This document shows positions 1 through 8,792 of a DNA stretch of 64,000 bases, in pieces. A model generated the notes under the pieces. That model saw only the letters and a list, made by a program, of their open reading frames with translations, ran no database searches and was not told the DNA's origin. Origin of the DNA: Edaphobacter dinghuensis. Its GTDB lineage: Bacteria > Acidobacteriota > Terriglobia > Terriglobales > Acidobacteriaceae. How positions within the stretch are numbered: the stretch's first letter is position 1; each line of letters begins with the position of its first letter. The position numbers were made by a program, and so were the translations under genes. Location: positions 479,149-543,148 of the forward strand of contig NZ_BMGT01000003.1 in assembly GCF_014640335.1 (NCBI RefSeq), written 5' to 3'.

Positions 1-156
1 CGGATCGTCACGGTTTTCTTCCTGGAAGGCGGACGGCCAACCTTTGGACCGAAGGCGGCGGAGCTGACGGGGCAGTTCTATCGGGCGCTCTGGGACAACA
101 GTTACTTCTCGCCGAAGACACCGACGGTTGAGACGGGGAGTCTGGGCGGGAATTAG
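1..156 (+). CDS. C-terminal end of a possible penicillin-binding transpeptidase (partial)
   Basis: Frame 1 is open from the window edge to a TAG at 154-156 and gives 51 residues. The piece has a beta-strand-like start (IVTVFFLEGG), a GPKAAELTGQFYRAL helix and a polar Ser/Thr/Pro tail. This layout resembles the last strand and helix of penicillin-binding transpeptidases, where a hydrophobic strand is followed by an Ala-rich helix ending the domain. No catalytic SxxK, SxN or KTG motif falls inside the window, so the assignment is tentative. The frame is coding-like (G/C-rich third positions) and ends 40 bp before nnr, in the same direction. Confidence 0.45.
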   Translation, partial: RIVTVFFLEGGRPTFGPKAAELTGQFYRALWDNSYFSPKTPTVETGSLGGN

Positions 157-196
157 TGCGGTAGCGCCGGGTGGGCGAACAGCGTAGAACAGATAG

Positions 197-1804
197 ATGA
201 AGATTCTGACAGCGGCTGAGATGGGCGCGGCGGATCGTCGTACCGTGGAGGAGTTTGAAACTCCGCTTGGTGCCTTGATGGAAGCGGCTGGCAGCGCGGT
301 GGCTGCTTTTTGCCTTCGACAGTATCCCGCAGCTTCGCGCGTTACCGTGCTGTGCGGAAAGGGCAACAATGGCGGCGATGGATTCGTTGCGGCGCGAGTG
401 CTGGCGGCAGCGGGGAAGACGGTGCGGGTTCTTCTGCTCGGGCGTGTGGACGAGCTAAAGGGGGAGGCGGCTGCGGCGTTGGCGCGGCTGCAATCGGAGA
501 CTGCCGAGGTTTCTATTCTTGAAGTAGTAGATGAGGTCATGCTTCGTAATGCACACGGTGAAGAAGGGTTATTCGTCGATGCGATTGTGGGGACGGGTTT
601 CAAGCCGCCGCTGCGAGGGCTTGCGCTGGCTGCACGAGATCTATTGAAGGAACTGAATGTGCCGGTGGTAGCAGTGGATCTGCCTTCGGGGTGGGATGCG
701 GATTCGATGGAGCAAACAGTGGAAGGGGCGTTTCGGGCGGATGCTGTGGTGACATTTACGGCTCCGAAGCTGGCTCATGTATTTGGGCATCTGACGGCGG
801 AGACGTTTGGCCCGGTGGTTGTAGCGGACATTGGATCGCCGGATGCCGCCGTGAGATCAGAGACTGGATTCACCTGGGCAGGAGCCGCGAAGACTCTTAC
901 AGAGAAGCCTCGACCAATGAACTCGAACAAGGGAAAGTTTGGGCATGTGCTTGTAGTGGGGGGCGCGTGGGGGAAGGCTGGCGCTCCGTCGATGGCTTCG
1001 CTTGCGGCCTTGCGTACCGGAGCAGGTCTCGTGACTGCGGGAGTGCCGGAGAGCACCGTTGGGATCGTGGCGGCGGTTGCCCCGGAGTTGATGATTACCT
1101 CTTTAGCTGAGAGTCAGGGATTGCTCCGGAATCTTGAAGGTGGTCGGCTGGAAAAGCTGATGAAAGGGATTACCGTTCTGGCAGTGGGACCGGGGCTGGG
1201 GACGGATGGAGATGCCTCTGAGTTTGCACGTGAGCTTGTGGCGAAGACTCAGGTACCGGTGGTGATCGATGCCGATGGGTTGAATGCGTTTGTGGGCAAG
1301 ACAGAATTATTGAAGGCCGAGTGGCGGACGCTGGTGTTGACGCCGCATCCAGGAGAGATGGCGCGGCTGGCGGGGATGACGGTGAAAGAGGTTGAAGCGG
1401 ACCGTGTAGGGTTGGCGCGGCGGTTTGCAACGGAGCATGGATTGACTCTGGTGCTGAAGGGATGGCGGACGCTGGTGGCGCATCCCGATGGCAGCGTGGC
1501 GGTGAATACGACGGGGAATCCGTCGATGGCGAAGGGCGGCAGCGGAGATATTTTGACGGGGATTGTGGCGGCGATGCTGGCGCAGTTTCCCAATGACGTG
1601 GCGAGAGCAGTAGAGACAGCTGTTTACCTGCATGGCTTGGCAGGAGATTTTGCTGCCCATGCGATGGATGAGCATACTGTTCTTGCTACCGATACGGTGA
1701 AGCATCTCTCTGATGCGTTTCGTTACCGGGTGAAGGATGCAGATGGGTTGACGTGGATCTGCGGGCTGCACGGCCAGAATTTTAAAGAGCATAGGGCGGC
1801 ATAA
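197..1804 (+). CDS. nnr: Bifunctional NAD(P)H-hydrate repair enzyme (epimerase + ADP/ATP-dependent dehydratase)
   Basis: This 535-residue protein repairs NADHX/NADPHX: the N-terminal YjeF_N domain epimerises the hydrates and the C-terminal ribokinase-like domain dehydrates them. The epimerase half (about 1-215) carries GKGNNGGDG at residues 54-62 and a conserved DLPSG near 160. The dehydratase half (about 235-520) carries the nucleotide/anion-hole motif AKGGSGD at 445-451 and a GPGLG turn near 333. Length fits the fused family (about 500). The stop codon overlaps the tsaE start (TAATG), so the pair is translationally coupled. The yjeF-yjeE order is also seen in Enterobacteria. No strong Shine-Dalgarno is visible before the ATG. 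Confidence 0.93.
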   Translation: MKILTAAEMGAADRRTVEEFETPLGALMEAAGSAVAAFCLRQYPAASRVTVLCGKGNNGGDGFVAARVLAAAGKTVRVLLLGRVDELKGEAAAALARLQSETAEVSILEVVDEVMLRNAHGEEGLFVDAIVGTGFKPPLRGLALAARDLLKELNVPVVAVDLPSGWDADSMEQTVEGAFRADAVVTFTAPKLAHVFGHLTAETFGPVVVADIGSPDAAVRSETGFTWAGAAKTLTEKPRPMNSNKGKFGHVLVVGGAWGKAGAPSMASLAALRTGAGLVTAGVPESTVGIVAAVAPELMITSLAESQGLLRNLEGGRLEKLMKGITVLAVGPGLGTDGDASEFARELVAKTQVPVVIDADGLNAFVGKTELLKAEWRTLVLTPHPGEMARLAGMTVKEVEADRVGLARRFATEHGLTLVLKGWRTLVAHPDGSVAVNTTGNPSMAKGGSGDILTGIVAAMLAQFPNDVARAVETAVYLHGLAGDFAAHAMDEHTVLATDTVKHLSDAFRYRVKDADGLTWICGLHGQNFKEHRAA

Positions 1805-2262
1805 TGAGCATGATGAAAGAGAAGTTGCGGGAGAAGCGCTTCAGGACAAGATCAGTTGCTGGAACGCTGGCATTGGGAGAGACGCTGGCGGAGATGCTTC
1901 GACCTCCCAAGCTGGTGATATTGCGAGGTGAGGTTGGCGCGGGTAAGACGACGCTGGTGAAGGGCATTGCGCGGGCGCTGGGTGCGGCGTATGAGGAGGA
2001 TGTGACCAGTCCGACGTTTACGCTGGTGCACGAGTACGATGGGCCGAAGGTGCATCTCTTCCATCTTGATCTCTATCGCCTGGAGACGGAAGAGCAGATT
2101 GCGGTGCTGGGGCTTGAAGAGATGATTGCCGAGCCGAATGCGCTGGTTCTGGTGGAGTGGGGCGAGCGGTTCGAAAGCGTGGTAAAGCTGGCCGATGGGG
2201 AGATCGCCATGGAGCATGGCGAGGGCGATGAGCGCGGTCTGATCGTTCGCTGGCGAGAGTAG
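1804..2262 (+). CDS. tsaE: tRNA threonylcarbamoyladenosine biosynthesis ATPase TsaE
   Basis: TsaE is the P-loop ATPase that works with TsaB-TsaD to install the threonylcarbamoyl group of t6A at A37 of ANN-decoding tRNAs. The 152-residue protein has the Walker A motif GEVGAGKT at 42-49, then the family blocks SPTFTLVHEY, HLDLYRL (about 90-97) and VEWGER. The final residues are a short charged tail. It overlaps the last base of nnr and ends 12 bp before a convergent gene. The annotated ATG is the first base after the nnr reading frame; a second in-frame ATG lies at codon 3. Confidence 0.93.
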   Translation: MSMMKEKLREKRFRTRSVAGTLALGETLAEMLRPPKLVILRGEVGAGKTTLVKGIARALGAAYEEDVTSPTFTLVHEYDGPKVHLFHLDLYRLETEEQIAVLGLEEMIAEPNALVLVEWGERFESVVKLADGEIAMEHGEGDERGLIVRWRE

Positions 2263-2273
2263 TCGCCGATGGA

Positions 2274-3044
2274 TTATTGTGCGGCCGCGCGACCGGTGTA
2301 ACGGTAGATGGCGCATTCTTCGTCTCCGGTGGAGCCGTACTCTTCCTGTTGAGCGATTGCGGCCAGATCGGCGGCGTGGTCTTCCGGGGACATGGCGACT
2401 GGGCCGTTGAAGAGCCGGGTAAACGCCGGATGCTTGTCTAGAAGAGTGCGACACTCCGCATTGACGTAGAGGATGTCGAGAGTGCCGGGGCGCTTGGCGA
2501 ACTGGGTTTCGATGCGGCGGAGAAGTTGTTTTAAAACTGGTGCCTCAAAAGGGTGAAAGAGGAAGACCAGCGTTGGGGCGGATGGAAAGTCGAAGGTGAG
2601 GGCGTCCTGTTCAAGTAGCTGAATGGGGGCCGGTCGTCGAGCGGTGGTGTCGTTGGCGTGAGAGTGTTGCCAATGGCCGATATTCTGGCGGGCTGCGTTG
2701 GCCATTGTCGGGTTTAACTCGATGCCGATGACTTGGCGGAAGGGAAGTTCGCTGGCAATCATCAGCGCTCGGCCTTTGCCTGCCCCGATGTCGATGAAGG
2801 TATAGCTGTGGATGGGCTCGGGGGGCGGTGTCTCGCGCCAGATATTGATAAGAGTCCGCAGGATGCTGGGGGCGACGCCGTAGTAGGCGGTAACGTGTTC
2901 GTCGTTGGGGTGGCCGGTGACGAGGTTGGCGGCGGGGACAAGGCCGCTGGTCTCTACGCCGTGGATCTGGTCGAAGGGATGAACGGGCGTGGAGGTCGCT
3001 TTGAGCAGGTCGCGCGGGCGAATGGGAGTGGGCTTTTTGCTCAT
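2274..3044 (-). CDS. Class I SAM-dependent methyltransferase, substrate unknown
   Basis: The 256-residue protein has a Rossmann methyltransferase core. Motif I is IDIGAGKG at 84-91, followed by an acidic strand end (IGIELNP) and a later LEQDALTFDF motif that would contact the adenine. FLFHPF follows at the position of motif IV. The first about 75 residues look like a helical cap. It is the third gene of a tightly packed minus-strand run, behind the DUF59 gene (3-bp gap) and the prenyl synthase. Nothing in the sequence identifies the substrate. It converges on tsaE with an 11-bp gap. Confidence 0.75.
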   Translation of the reverse strand: MSKKPTPIRPRDLLKATSTPVHPFDQIHGVETSGLVPAANLVTGHPNDEHVTAYYGVAPSILRTLINIWRETPPPEPIHSYTFIDIGAGKGRALMIASELPFRQVIGIELNPTMANAARQNIGHWQHSHANDTTARRPAPIQLLEQDALTFDFPSAPTLVFLFHPFEAPVLKQLLRRIETQFAKRPGTLDILYVNAECRTLLDKHPAFTRLFNGPVAMSPEDHAADLAAIAQQEEYGSTGDEECAIYRYTGRAAAQ

Positions 3045-3047
3045 GGT

Positions 3048-3419
3048 CTAGCGAATCTGGATGAGGTTCGGATTGCCGTCGAGGCCGAGGATTCTGCGTC
3101 CGGCGGGGGTGATATTGGCTGGACTCCATGTGGGTTTTGCGTGGATGGTGATGGTCGTTTGACCGACGGTTTCGAGCCCGGCGAGACGGTTGGCGATCTG
3201 GGCACGAAGTTGGGCCTCGGCCTCTTCGCTGGGGTGGGTGAGAATGAGGTCGATCTTGACGCGATGCTTTTGCGGGACGCCTGGGATGCCCACGCCAGGG
3301 GCTTCGCTGTCGGGAGTGATGGCGATGGAGCGGACGAGCCCGAGATCGACGATGTTGCAGGGAAGCTCGGGATCGTAGCAGTCTCGCAGCGCCGCGAGGA
3401 TTTCGGACTCGGTGAGCAT
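3048..3419 (-). CDS. SufT/MIP18-like DUF59 iron-sulfur assembly protein
   Basis: A 123-residue single-domain protein of the DUF59 (MIP18/PaaD/SufT) family, which helps mature Fe-S proteins. It has the family signature DPELP.NIVDLGLV near residues 17-29, then beta strands ending in a THPS segment and a C-terminal WSPANITPAGRRIL block matching the usual WSP.mmsee.R motif. A Cys in CYDPELPC lies beside the signature. The start is an ATG one base downstream of the prenyl synthase stop and the end is 3 bp from the methyltransferase, so an operon is likely. It could serve Fe-S enzymes of the isoprenoid pathway, but that is inference. Confidence 0.85.
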   Translation of the reverse strand: MLTESEILAALRDCYDPELPCNIVDLGLVRSIAITPDSEAPGVGIPGVPQKHRVKIDLILTHPSEEAEAQLRAQIANRLAGLETVGQTTITIHAKPTWSPANITPAGRRILGLDGNPNLIQIR

Positions 3420-3420
3420 G

Positions 3421-4350
3421 CTAGTGTTTGCGCTCGACCAGGTAGTTAGCGAGGGCCTTCAGCGGGTTAGCGGCGGGGCCGAAGGGAACGAGGGCAGCGA
3501 AGGCGTCGGCGATGAGCTCTTTGGCGTCGTGCAGAGAGCGCTCGATGCCGTAGACGGCGGGCCACGTGGCCTTGATGCTGGCGGTATCCTTGCCTGCGGT
3601 CTTGCCGAGCTGGGCGGAGTTCTGGGTCATGTCCAAAACATCATCGACGATCTGGAAGGCGAGCCCGGCCTTCTCGCCGAAGGTGCGAAGACGGGTGATG
3701 GTGTCGCTGGAAGATTTGGTCTGGGAGCCGTAAAGACCTCCGGCGACGATGCTGACGGTGATGAGCGCACCGGTCTTGGCGCGGTGGATGGCTTCGACCA
3801 GCTCGGCGGTAGGGGCTTTACCTTCGGACTCAATATCGACAACCTGACCGCCGATCATGCCGGGAGGAAGGGAACTGTTCGCTCCTACTCCGGTGCCTAT
3901 GGCGAGGGAGATTTCGCTGAGGATGGCAACGGTGGTTGATGGCGGCGACGGGAGAGAGGCGAGGGTCTGGAAGGCAAGGGTTTGGAGGGCGTCGCCGGCG
4001 AGGATAGCGATGGCTTCGCCAAAGACGACGTGGCAGGTGGGCTTGCCGCGGCGAAGATCGTCGTTGTCGAGCGCGGGCAGGTCGTCATGAATGAGGGAGT
4101 AGGTGTGCAGCATCTCGAGTGCTGCGCCGAGGTCTGCTGCGCCCTCGGGAATCTCAGTTTCGCCGCTGACCATGCGGGCGGCTTCCATACAAAGGATGGG
4201 ACGAAGCCGTTTGCCCCCCGCGAAGGTGCTGTGCCGCATCGCGCGGTGGATGGAGTGGGGCAGCGTATCAGGAGAGGGCAGCAGGCGTTCGAGCGCTGCG
4301 TCGGTGAGCTGTGCGCCGGAGTGAAGCAGGGATTGCACTGTAAAGTTCAT
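3421..4350 (-). CDS. ispA: Polyprenyl (farnesyl/geranylgeranyl) diphosphate synthase
   Basis: This enzyme condenses isopentenyl diphosphate with allylic diphosphates to make the C15-C20 precursors used by UppS and quinone synthesis. It has GGKRLRP for IPP binding, the first aspartate-rich motif DDLPALDND about 90 residues in, and the second, DDVLD, near residue 235. KTG and FGEKAGLAFQ motifs are also present. The first Asp motif has the two-residue insertion of short-chain bacterial (type II) enzymes. I chose the ATG at 4350, which gives about 309 residues; a GTG 21 bp upstream is possible. First gene of the minus-strand trio with the DUF59 and methyltransferase genes. Chain length cannot be fixed from sequence alone. 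Confidence 0.88.
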   Translation of the reverse strand: MNFTVQSLLHSGAQLTDAALERLLPSPDTLPHSIHRAMRHSTFAGGKRLRPILCMEAARMVSGETEIPEGAADLGAALEMLHTYSLIHDDLPALDNDDLRRGKPTCHVVFGEAIAILAGDALQTLAFQTLASLPSPPSTTVAILSEISLAIGTGVGANSSLPPGMIGGQVVDIESEGKAPTAELVEAIHRAKTGALITVSIVAGGLYGSQTKSSSDTITRLRTFGEKAGLAFQIVDDVLDMTQNSAQLGKTAGKDTASIKATWPAVYGIERSLHDAKELIADAFAALVPFGPAANPLKALANYLVERKH

Positions 4351-4402
4351 TGAGGCTTGATGATAAATCACGAGTGGCGCATGAAGCTTAGCCGATGATG
4401 CG

Positions 4403-6982
4403 TCATCGCGGGGTAAGAGTGAGTGTATGCGCTGCTGCGTTGTCTGTGGAGGTTTTGCTGAAGGGCAGCGTGAAGGTTGTGCCGTTATACCAGGCGGGCC
4501 ATTGGTCCATGAACCAGGGGCTGGCTGGATTGCCGGATTGGCCGAGGACGACGTTGAGGGTGGAGTGATCGAGGTCGGAGAGGTCGGCGGTGAAGCGCTC
4601 TGAGGGGCCGAAGGTGCGGCCTACTTGCTTGACGGTGGTAGTGTCGCCGCTCTGAGGTTGTGCACCGGTCCCGGTGGGGACGCCGATCAGGCGCTGGAGC
4701 AGCGGTGATTGAGCGAAGATGGGGTGCTCGATGTCGACAGGATGCGATTTGCCGTACTGCCATTTGCGAAGATCGAAGGGAGCATGGGCCTCAAGCAAGC
4801 CCTGTGCCACGGCTGCTGTAAGAAATTCGTCCCAGTTGGCATAGCTGGCGGGGAGCCAGCGGGCGGGGGTGTGCATGATGATCTGTTCCTCGGCATAGGG
4901 TTTTTCGTCCCAGGTGTAGAGCTGGGCGCTGTCGCCGGGATGAGGGCCGAGGTGGGGATTAAGCAGCATTGGCCAGAGGGCGGCGCGAGTGGCGTCTACG
5001 ATAGCTGGTGCAGAGGCGTTGATGTCTACGTTGCCGTTCCACTTGCGTAGGATATCGGCGGCCTGACGGATGCGTTTGTCTTTTGTGGTGGAGTGGTCGA
5101 TGGCGTAAGCGAGGCGTTGCGCGATGACGTGATCGAGGTCAGAGTAGACATCGGTTTGAAGCGCGAGCATATCGGCTGGAGTGAGGTGATCGCGGGAGCT
5201 GAGTACCTTCCAGATGCGCTCGTTGCGATAGGGTGCAGCCCAGTTGAGGGTGATGGGAAACGGGTAGCCATCGGGGGTGACGCGGGAGTTGGCGGTGGCA
5301 AGGATGCCGCCGGGAGGGTCGAATGCCTGGGGTAGCTGGTCGAAGGGGATGTAGCCTGCCCAATCGTGGGTGGCGTCGAGCGCGTCTGTGGGGACTGGGC
5401 TGAGTGCGGTGGGCTGGGTGATGCTGCCGCGGATGGGGACCTTGCCTACGGCATGGTAGCCGATGTTACCGTGGTCGTCGGCGAAGACGACGTTTTGCGC
5501 GGGGCCTCCGAAGGTGGAGAAGGCTGCGGTGAAGGAAGGCCAGTCGACGGCAGAGTCAATGTTAAGGAACGAAGCGGTGATGTTCGTGGGGTCGTAGATG
5601 GTCCAGCGGAGCGACAGGGCGCGATTTTCTTTGGGGAAGATAGAGGAGATGAGGGGCGTGGCTGTATCGCCGTGTTGGGTGGCGGTTACGTCGAGGATGA
5701 CATCGGAATGATGGAGGACATGGATGACTTCGCGCTGATGAAGGAGGGGGTGCCAAATGTTGCCGGGGGATTCGTATTCGGCTGTGGAGCCGCTGCCGCG
5801 CAGGTGTTCGATGTAGATGTCCTGCACGTCGGCGCCAAGGTTGGTGAAGCCCCAGGCGATGTGGTCGTTGTGGCCGACGATGACGAAGGGATAGCCGGGG
5901 AGAGTAACTCCGGCGGTGTGAAAGTTATCGTTTGTGGACTGGAGATCGGCCTCATACCAAACGCCGGGAACGCTGTGATTGAGGTGCATGTCATTGGAGA
6001 GGAGAGGCTTGCCCGAGGCAGTGCGGGTTCCGGAGACGACCCAGTTGTTGGAACCGGCAATGCAACCTTCGCAGCGATTGGTAGAGAGGATCTTCTGGAG
6101 GGTGAGGAGATCGTGAGTCAGTGTAGGTTGCGTGAACTTGCTTTGGGATTCGTCGAGCGGAACATCGATGAAGTCCGTGGGTGGATTGGTGAGATCGGGA
6201 ATGGGCTGTGTCGGCGGATGGTCGCGCCAGGAGCCTACAGGGTAGAGATCGTTGAGCAGTTCAGGCGGAAGTTTTGCCGAGAGGGCTTCGCGGTCGAGCT
6301 TCTGCGGAAAAGTGTTAGTGAGGTCCTGAAACATGGCGAGGCCGACGAGGATGGAGTCGCGAGGTGTCCATGGTTCAGGTTGATAGCGGAGGATGCGAAA
6401 CTCGATGGGAAGGCGGGTGCCTTGTGCAGCAATCGAGGCGTTGACGCCTTGAGCGTATAGCTGCAGCCAGTGAAGCTGGTCGGGCGGGAGGGAGGCGATG
6501 GTGCGGTCGGCGGCGGCGCGGACCTGAAGGATGCGCTGGGCGCGATCATGGGGAACGAGGCTCGGCCCGAGGATTTCGGCCAGCTCTCCGGCAGCGTGGC
6601 GGCGAAGGATGTCCATCTGCCACAGGCGGTCTTGTGCCGTGACGAAGCCTTGTGCGATGACGAGGTCATTGAGCGTGGCGGCGTGAATGTGAGGAACGCC
6701 ATGAGCATCGCGCTGGACTGTGACGGGAGCCGAGAGTCCTGCGATCGAAAGGGTGCCGTCGATTTGTGGCAGAGAGTCGCGCAGTGCATGGCGCGTCCAG
6801 TAACGTCCGGCAAAGAAAACCGTGACGGCGAGCAGGATGACCAAGGGCACAGCGATGGCGACGGTGCGGAAGAGGATGCGGCGTAAGCGATTGGGAAGGC
6901 TGCTCTTGGGGGACGGATTTTCGTTGGGAAAGCGGCGGGCGAGCAGAGCAGGATCGATTGGAACTGGATCGAAGGAGTTCAT
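4403..6982 (-). CDS. Penicillin acylase-family N-terminal nucleophile amidohydrolase
   Basis: An Ntn hydrolase of about 859 residues that cleaves amide-linked acyl groups. Members include penicillin G acylases and acyl-homoserine-lactone acylases. The N-terminus has about 35 polar residues, then a hydrophobic stretch (VAIAVPLVILLAVTVFF) that acts as a signal or anchor. The alpha chain follows, then a linker and the autoprocessing site GSNNWV, whose Ser becomes the new N-terminal nucleophile. The beta chain includes NDMHL, AWGFTNLGADVQD and the late GQSGNPASPWFMDQWPAWY block. The ATG at 6982 is the first ATG in frame; a TTG 12 bp upstream is possible. It stands alone, divergent from the antiporter. 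Substrate (beta-lactam, AHL or other) is not predictable. Confidence 0.88.
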   Translation of the reverse strand: MNSFDPVPIDPALLARRFPNENPSPKSSLPNRLRRILFRTVAIAVPLVILLAVTVFFAGRYWTRHALRDSLPQIDGTLSIAGLSAPVTVQRDAHGVPHIHAATLNDLVIAQGFVTAQDRLWQMDILRRHAAGELAEILGPSLVPHDRAQRILQVRAAADRTIASLPPDQLHWLQLYAQGVNASIAAQGTRLPIEFRILRYQPEPWTPRDSILVGLAMFQDLTNTFPQKLDREALSAKLPPELLNDLYPVGSWRDHPPTQPIPDLTNPPTDFIDVPLDESQSKFTQPTLTHDLLTLQKILSTNRCEGCIAGSNNWVVSGTRTASGKPLLSNDMHLNHSVPGVWYEADLQSTNDNFHTAGVTLPGYPFVIVGHNDHIAWGFTNLGADVQDIYIEHLRGSGSTAEYESPGNIWHPLLHQREVIHVLHHSDVILDVTATQHGDTATPLISSIFPKENRALSLRWTIYDPTNITASFLNIDSAVDWPSFTAAFSTFGGPAQNVVFADDHGNIGYHAVGKVPIRGSITQPTALSPVPTDALDATHDWAGYIPFDQLPQAFDPPGGILATANSRVTPDGYPFPITLNWAAPYRNERIWKVLSSRDHLTPADMLALQTDVYSDLDHVIAQRLAYAIDHSTTKDKRIRQAADILRKWNGNVDINASAPAIVDATRAALWPMLLNPHLGPHPGDSAQLYTWDEKPYAEEQIIMHTPARWLPASYANWDEFLTAAVAQGLLEAHAPFDLRKWQYGKSHPVDIEHPIFAQSPLLQRLIGVPTGTGAQPQSGDTTTVKQVGRTFGPSERFTADLSDLDHSTLNVVLGQSGNPASPWFMDQWPAWYNGTTFTLPFSKTSTDNAAAHTLTLTPR

Positions 6983-7090
6983 GTGCTGATTCAAAGTCTA
7001 AATGCTGTGCTGTGGAGTGCCGCTGATATGCTCTGAGGTATCTGGGCGCAGGCTGATTTGTGCTGCGCAGCTTTGAGGAAAGGGGGCCGG

Positions 7091-8710
7091 ATGACTTCTG
7101 GAGCGGGTCTTCATGCATTAGAGACGGTAATTTTGCTACTGCTGATTATGGTCGCAGTATTTGCAGTGATCGCGCACCGGTTGAAGGTGCCTTATCCCAT
7201 TGTTCTGGTGCTGGCGGGGCTGGTCATCAGCTTTGTTCCTCATATGCCAAGGGTTCCGCTGGACCCCAGCCTTGTCTTCCTCATCTTTTTGCCCCCACTG
7301 CTTTATTCGGCAGCGTGGGGGACATCATGGCGAGAGTTTCGCCACCACCTCGTGCTGATCTCGTTGCTGGCCGTGGGATTGGTGGGCTTCACCGTATGGG
7401 GCGTTGCGGAGTTTTCCGAACACTTCATCACCGCGTTGGACTGGAAGGCGGGATTTCTGCTGGGCGCGGTGGTCGCAACGACCGATGCGATTGCGGCGAC
7501 GTCGATTGCGCGATCGATCGGGCTGCCGCGGCGCATCGTCGACATTCTGGAAGGGGAGAGCCTGCTGAACGATGCGACCGGTCTGCTGGCTCTGGAGCTT
7601 GGGGTGAGCATCATCATGCGCGGCGAGACGCCGTCGGTGGGTGGCGGAATCGTCCGGCTGTTGTGGCTGATCGTCGGTGGTGTGGGCATTGGCTTATTAA
7701 TCGGCTTGATCGTGGGATGGCTGGAAAAGTTTATCGACGATGGGCCGGTGGAGATTGTGGTGAGCCTCGTGGTGCCTTATGCGGCGTATCTGGCGGGCGA
7801 ACATATTCGTGCCTCCGGCGTGCTGGCTGTGGTGACTTGCGGACTCTATTTGAGCCGCAAGAGCGCGACCTTCTTCTCGCCAGGTGTGCGGATACAAGTA
7901 ATGGGAGTTTGGGATTCACTGACCTTCATCTTGAATGGGCTTGTATTTATTTTGATCGGGTTGCAACTTCCCTATGTGCTGGCTGGGATTCGTGGCGCCT
8001 ATGGCATGGTGACGTTGCTGGAGTACGGCGGCATCTTCAGCGCCATTCTGATTGCGTTGCGCATGATTTGGGTCTTTCCCGCGGTGAAGATTGCATATCT
8101 GCTGCGGCGATGGACTGGCCATGCCGAGAAGCAGCCAGGCGCGCGCGATGTCTTCGTGATTGGATGGACGGGGATGCGTGGTGTGGTGGCGCTGGCAGCA
8201 GCGATCTCGGTGCCGGAGATGCTGGGCGATGGGAGGGTATTTGGGCCGAGAAACCTGATCGTCTTTCTGGCCTTTTGCGTGATTCTGGTGACGCTGGTGG
8301 TGCAGGGTCTGACGCTGCCTTCGTTGATTCGGGTGCTAGGGCTGGCCGGAACTACAGAGATGAGTGTAGAGGAACGGGAGGCACGAAAGACCGCCCTTGC
8401 CGAGGCGATTGCCTATCTGGAAGACGGACGGAAGCAATGCGGCAGCGCATACTTTCATGCCTTTGACGACTTGCTGGACCGGTATCAGCATCGTCTTGTG
8501 CATATCGAGTCGGAACATGACGATGGCCACGATGAGCACGGCCCCCATACCTATCGGCAGGTGATTGATGCAGCGGAAGGCGCAGTGCAGGCGGAGCGGA
8601 GGGCAATTATTCGGCTGCGGGATGAGGGGCGCATCAGCGATGATGTTCTGCGGACGATGGAGAGGGAGCTGGATCTGGAGGAAAGCCGATACCAGGTAGC
8701 GCGACTGTAG
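7091..8710 (+). CDS. CPA1-family Na+/H+ antiporter
   Basis: An inner-membrane cation/proton exchanger of about 539 residues. Around twelve hydrophobic segments fill residues 5-415, including the transport-core motif ATTDAIAATS with its conserved Asp and the GESLLNDATGLLALEL segment typical of the NhaP/CPA1 group. A gating GWTGMRGVVALAAA segment lies near residue 365. The remaining about 110 residues form a cytoplasmic charged tail with a His/Asp cluster (HIESEHDDGHDEHGPH) that may bind metal or sense pH. The chosen ATG follows an AGGAAAGGGGG ribosome binding site; an in-frame ATG 33 bp upstream is less well placed. Confidence 0.9.
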   Translation: MTSGAGLHALETVILLLLIMVAVFAVIAHRLKVPYPIVLVLAGLVISFVPHMPRVPLDPSLVFLIFLPPLLYSAAWGTSWREFRHHLVLISLLAVGLVGFTVWGVAEFSEHFITALDWKAGFLLGAVVATTDAIAATSIARSIGLPRRIVDILEGESLLNDATGLLALELGVSIIMRGETPSVGGGIVRLLWLIVGGVGIGLLIGLIVGWLEKFIDDGPVEIVVSLVVPYAAYLAGEHIRASGVLAVVTCGLYLSRKSATFFSPGVRIQVMGVWDSLTFILNGLVFILIGLQLPYVLAGIRGAYGMVTLLEYGGIFSAILIALRMIWVFPAVKIAYLLRRWTGHAEKQPGARDVFVIGWTGMRGVVALAAAISVPEMLGDGRVFGPRNLIVFLAFCVILVTLVVQGLTLPSLIRVLGLAGTTEMSVEEREARKTALAEAIAYLEDGRKQCGSAYFHAFDDLLDRYQHRLVHIESEHDDGHDEHGPHTYRQVIDAAEGAVQAERRAIIRLRDEGRISDDVLRTMERELDLEESRYQVARL

Positions 8711-8792
8711 CTTGAGGGCGCTGCAATTTCAGGTGCGCTATTCTTAGAGCTTCGCATGGAGTTTTTCATGTGCTTCCCTGGAGGTTGCTGCT

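Noticed and set aside
4103..4324. Short frame antisense to the prenyl synthase
   Set aside because: No motif or ribosome binding site; the sense frame carries both Asp-rich motifs.
5366..6460. A 364-codon open frame antisense to the penicillin acylase gene
   Set aside because: Composition is Gly/Asp/Val-rich, as expected from the reverse of a C-rich gene, and there are no motifs. It is a shadow of the real gene.
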